Of a stretch of DNA of 6,215 nt, positions 4,754 to 6,215 are shown in pieces. The notes under the pieces were generated by a model. It saw only the letters and a program-made list of their open reading frames with translations. It did not search any database and was not told where the DNA came from. A program made the translations under genes and the position numbers. Numbering within the stretch: the first letter of the stretch is position 1; the number at the start of each line of letters is the position of its first letter. The stretch comes from JBDRGC01 sp043818215 (lineage in GTDB: Bacteria; Chloroflexota; Anaerolineae; Anaerolineales; UBA11858): the NCBI GenBank assembly GCA_043818215.1, contig JBDRGC010000060.1, positions 1 through 6,215 on the forward strand, read 5' to 3'.

Positions 4754-5538
4754 GAAAGGCTGGATTTGATTGCGATGTTGCCGGTGGGATTTTTCCCCTC
4801 AGATGGCATGATGCCCAGCATAACGGTTTGGTCATCTTTGCGAAGTTGCAGGCGGGCAAAGTCAATATCTGACTGGCTCGAAAAGGGGACGTATTCGGTG
4901 ATCTCCCAACCGTGGGCTGGGGCTTCTCGCAGGTAGAATGCTTGCAGAGCATCAACTCTGCTGAGGCCCTCGTAAGCCCGCCAGTGTTCGGGATCGGCTA
5001 TGTCGGGCAGAATAGTGTTGGGGTCAGCGGGGGTGTAGTTGGGAGGCAGCGGCAGCCCGACTTGATTGGTGGCAATACCGCTGGCGCGCTCGACAAAACG
5101 CAGGCTGGAAATGATTTGGGTGGCGAGGGGTTCGAACCAAGCACGCTCTTCTTTCAGGTGAACGACCATAAAATGTAGAATAGTGGCCTCGCGCGCCAGG
5201 ATGCCGGCCCACAGGCGTTTGTCATTTTGTTTGGGCAGCACGATTTCCACCTCGAAGCCGGACGCGCCGCCCATCTGCCAGGGAGCAGCCCCCACATTTT
5301 TAGCGCCCAGCATGACTGCAAGTTTACCCACGTGTTGCCCCCACAGAAGTTCGATTGGCTGGCGGGCGCCATTCCACTCGCCTCGCACCAGCAAATGCCC
5401 CAGTGTAGGGCCGGCGTAATCCGGAGTCAGGGACTCGGGGATGGCGGCAAATCCCTCCGTATCTTGTATGCTTTTGTGAGTCCACTCGTCGGGGTAGGTT
5501 AATTCGTACCCCCAGAGTTTGTGTTGGAATATTGTCAT
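4750..5538 (-). CDS. Conserved-type protein of unknown function
   Basis: I do not recognise a named family. The 262-residue product has no signal peptide or membrane segment and looks cytosolic. The N-terminal half (about 1-150) opens with a LWGYELTYPDEW stretch (8-19), recalling the start of PsbP/DcrB-like folds, and ends with a predicted amphipathic region, ATQIISSLRFVE. A proline-rich spacer, VGLPLPPNYTPADP, leads to a second module (about 182-262): DPEHWRAYEG, ALQAFYLREAPAHGWEITEY, then alternating short strands ending GNIAIKSSLS. Similar fold assignments by eye are weak. The last 15 codons and the stop lie in the 74-bp duplication. ATG 5538 is the first start; there is no Shine-Dalgarno, but a TAATAAT box lies eight bases upstream, suggesting a leaderless mRNA. 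It converges with the membrane protein gene. Confidence 0.8.
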   Translation of the reverse strand: MTIFQHKLWGYELTYPDEWTHKSIQDTEGFAAIPESLTPDYAGPTLGHLLVRGEWNGARQPIELLWGQHVGKLAVMLGAKNVGAAPWQMGGASGFEVEIVLPKQNDKRLWAGILAREATILHFMVVHLKEERAWFEPLATQIISSLRFVERASGIATNQVGLPLPPNYTPADPNTILPDIADPEHWRAYEGLSRVDALQAFYLREAPAHGWEITEYVPFSSQSDIDFARLQLRKDDQTVMLGIMPSEGKNPTGNIAIKSSLS

Positions 5539-5546
5539 GGGATGGG

Positions 5547-5553
5547 ATTATTA
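5547..5553 (-). promoter_or_regulatory. Possible -10 box for a leaderless start at 5538
   Basis: TAATAAT on the minus strand ends eight bases before ATG 5538, where a leaderless promoter would place it. The gene lacks a Shine-Dalgarno. No -35 is evident. The same arrangement is seen at tilS, which lends modest support. Confidence 0.35.
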
Positions 5554-5647
5554 GTGATGATGTTCGAGCGCATTTCACAGTCCCCTGCCCCTTATATGCA
5601 CCTTATTATTGATGTAAAGATAATGTTCTTGACTCCGCTTAACCAGA

Positions 5648-5760
5648 TGTCATTGCGAACCGACGCTTTTCGGTGAAGCAATCTCCTTCTCGCCAAGGAT
5701 GAGATTGCTTCCCTTCGACACACTCAGGGCAGGCAGCGGTAAGGCTGCTTCGCAATGACA
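5648..5760. repeat. 113-bp nested inverted-repeat element
   Basis: The ends TGTCATTGCGAA (5648-5659) and TTCGCAATGACA (5749-5760) are perfect 12-bp inverse repeats. Inside, GAAGCAATCTC (5675-5685) and GAGATTGCTTC (5701-5711) form a perfect 11-bp hairpin with a 15-base loop. ACCG/CGGT (5659-5662, 5671-5674) and GCAGC/GCTGC (near 5733-5748) add small stems, so the element could fold as a multi-branched structure. It resembles dispersed CATTGCGAA/GCAATCTC elements seen in many genomes. It is non-coding and fills most of the gene-free stretch 5539-5798; I see nothing else there except the possible -10 box. Confidence 0.9.
5711..5734. repeat. CCCTTCGACA/CTCAGG dispersed motif, copy 2
   Basis: A 24-base motif beginning CCCTTCGACA and ending CTCAGGGCAGGC starts at the last base of the inner hairpin of the 113-bp nested element. 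It is in the same orientation as the copy at 1943 but in a different surrounding element. Confidence 0.7.
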
Positions 5761-5798
5761 GGCTGAGTCGAAATCTTTTTCTTGAAGTCAATAGAATG

Positions 5799-6023
5799 CT
5801 ACGCGAAATCGAAAACGGGGGTCTGAATAGTCCGAACGGGTGTTTGTTGTCCTAGAATGATGCGTTGTAAATTCTCAACTGTCGCCGGTGAGAAAAGCTG
5901 TTCGCCTGTTTCAGCATCTACACGAGCGGGCACATTTTCGACAATATAGAAATTCCCATCTTTGAATACAGTGTAAGTAACTTCCCTCTCTACCAATTTT
6001 TCACTTCTGTTTCCAGCAGACAT
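5799..6023 (-). CDS. YgiT/MqsA-like antitoxin-type small protein without zinc cysteines
   Basis: This 74-residue product contains EVTYTVFKDGNFYIVENVPARV (split about 14-35) and GEQLFSPATVENLQRII (about 40-56). It matches the second half of YgiT-type zinc-finger domains, where VENVPA precedes a CxxCGE knuckle and a YFSP segment. Here the knuckle reads DAETGE and the protein has no cysteine, so it should not bind zinc. Members of this family are often antitoxins next to DUF4258- or MqsR-like toxins, and some lack a DNA-binding tail, as here. A strong AGGAG (6035-6031) lies seven bases before ATG 6023. No toxin ORF is visible on either side within the window; upstream is a repeat element and downstream a non-coding repeat. 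The antitoxin role is an inference from the family. Confidence 0.65.
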   Translation of the reverse strand: MSAGNRSEKLVEREVTYTVFKDGNFYIVENVPARVDAETGEQLFSPATVENLQRIILGQQTPVRTIQTPVFDFA

Positions 6024-6030
6024 AGTTTAT

Positions 6031-6035
6031 CTCCT
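6031..6035 (-). promoter_or_regulatory. Ribosome binding site of the 5799-6023 ORF
   Basis: AGGAG on the minus strand lies seven bases before the ATG. It is the strongest gene-associated Shine-Dalgarno in the window besides that of the ABC-F leader ORF, and it supports the small ORF as a translated gene. It lies only five bases from the edge of the inverted-repeat element at 6041. Confidence 0.75.
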
Positions 6036-6040
6036 GGCTG

Positions 6041-6210
6041 CACTGAAAAAACTCTCTTACCGCGGAGAACGTAGAGAACGCAGAGAAAAACCTAAAACCA
6101 AGTTTAGGAATTCATGCCAGAATCTGAGCAAAGTTCCGAAATCTTAAACTGATTTTCAATAATCTCAGCGATCTCCGCGTGCTCTGCGGTGAAATAACCT
6201 TTTTTCAGTG
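6041..6210. repeat. ~170-bp inverted-repeat element with 9-bp repeat arms (MITE-like)
   Basis: The ends CACTGAAAAAA (6041-6051) and TTTTTTCAGTG (6200-6210) are perfect 11-bp inverse repeats. Inside them, the left arm carries three nonamers, CGCGGAGAA, CGTAGAGAA and CGCAGAGAA (6061-6087). The right arm carries three inverse nonamers, ATCTCAGCG, ATCTCCGCG and TGCTCTGCG (6162-6188). The AT-rich centre has a small CCTAAA/TTTAGG hairpin (6091-6108) and no protein-like ORF. It looks like a dispersed non-autonomous element. The window ends five bases later, so any target duplication on that side can barely be judged. Confidence 0.8.
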
Positions 6211-6215
6211 GACTC

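Larger units (their letters stand above)
4649..4798. repeat. 74-bp tandem duplication (palindrome plus gene tail)
   Basis: Copy 1 (4649-4722) and copy 2 (4723-4796) are in direct orientation with a period of 74 and differ at three positions (4671/4745, 4678/4752, 4680/4754). The shared CC at 4723-4724 and 4797-4798 extends the match. Each unit consists of a GTAGGTCGAATTT palindrome followed by about 45 bp that, in copy 2, encode the last 15 residues of the minus-strand gene. The array fills the space between two convergent genes. Confidence 0.95.

Noticed and set aside
4440..4955. A 171-codon minus-strand frame over the duplication.
   Set aside because: It overlaps the tail of one gene and the membrane protein gene, and its repeated amino-acid blocks only reflect the 74-bp DNA duplication.
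6113..6215. Short minus-strand open frame reading into the window from the right (contains FTAEHAEIAE).
   Set aside because: It is about 33 codons, and its apparent openness comes from the 9-bp repeats, whose period is a multiple of three; no start or ribosome binding site is visible.

Overview
The window reads as chromosomal DNA of a free-living bacterium, most likely a Chloroflexota (Anaerolineae-like) genome. This placement is an inference. It rests on the style of the intergenic repeats (motifs beginning CCCTTCGACA and containing CTCAGG, GTAGGTCGAATTT palindromes, nested CATTGCGAA/GCAATCTC elements, CGCAGAGAA nonamers) and on several genes that lack a Shine-Dalgarno site. No marker gene in the window settles the taxonomy. 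There is no rRNA, tRNA, CRISPR array, transposase or phage gene.

Left part (1-1900). A 7-bp tandem repeat fills the first 56 bases and ends just beyond the stop codon of a minus-strand ABC-F ATPase gene (61-1692), which encodes a ribosome-associated translation or antibiotic-protection factor. Its ~195-nt leader is the most striking part of the window. It holds an extended -10 promoter, a strong Shine-Dalgarno, a five-codon leader ORF (MTDNL), a repeated dodecamer able to form a long hairpin, a candidate antiterminator stem, and a textbook intrinsic terminator just before the gene's own ribosome binding site. This is the architecture of ribosome-mediated transcription attenuation known for antibiotic-inducible ABC-F genes, here with a leader I do not recognise.

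Middle (1900-4646). A divergent intergenic mosaic of C-rich and G-rich repeats leads to tilS (tRNA-Ile lysidine synthase), followed 46 bp later by a UPF0104/LPG_synthase_TM multi-pass membrane protein, perhaps in one transcription unit. tilS appears to have a near-leaderless promoter.

Right part (4647-6215). A 74-bp tandem duplication carries a palindrome plus the 3' end of a minus-strand conserved-type gene (4750-5538) of unknown function. Next comes a 260-bp gene-free stretch holding a 113-bp nested inverted-repeat element. Last is a small minus-strand ORF (5799-6023) resembling a YgiT/MqsA-type antitoxin that has lost its zinc cysteines. Its upstream side is occupied by a ~170-bp element with 11-bp terminal inverted repeats and 9-bp repeat arms, and no toxin partner is visible.

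The genes do not form one obvious pathway. ABC-F and TilS both serve translation and are divergently transcribed; the others are individually placed and separated by repeats.
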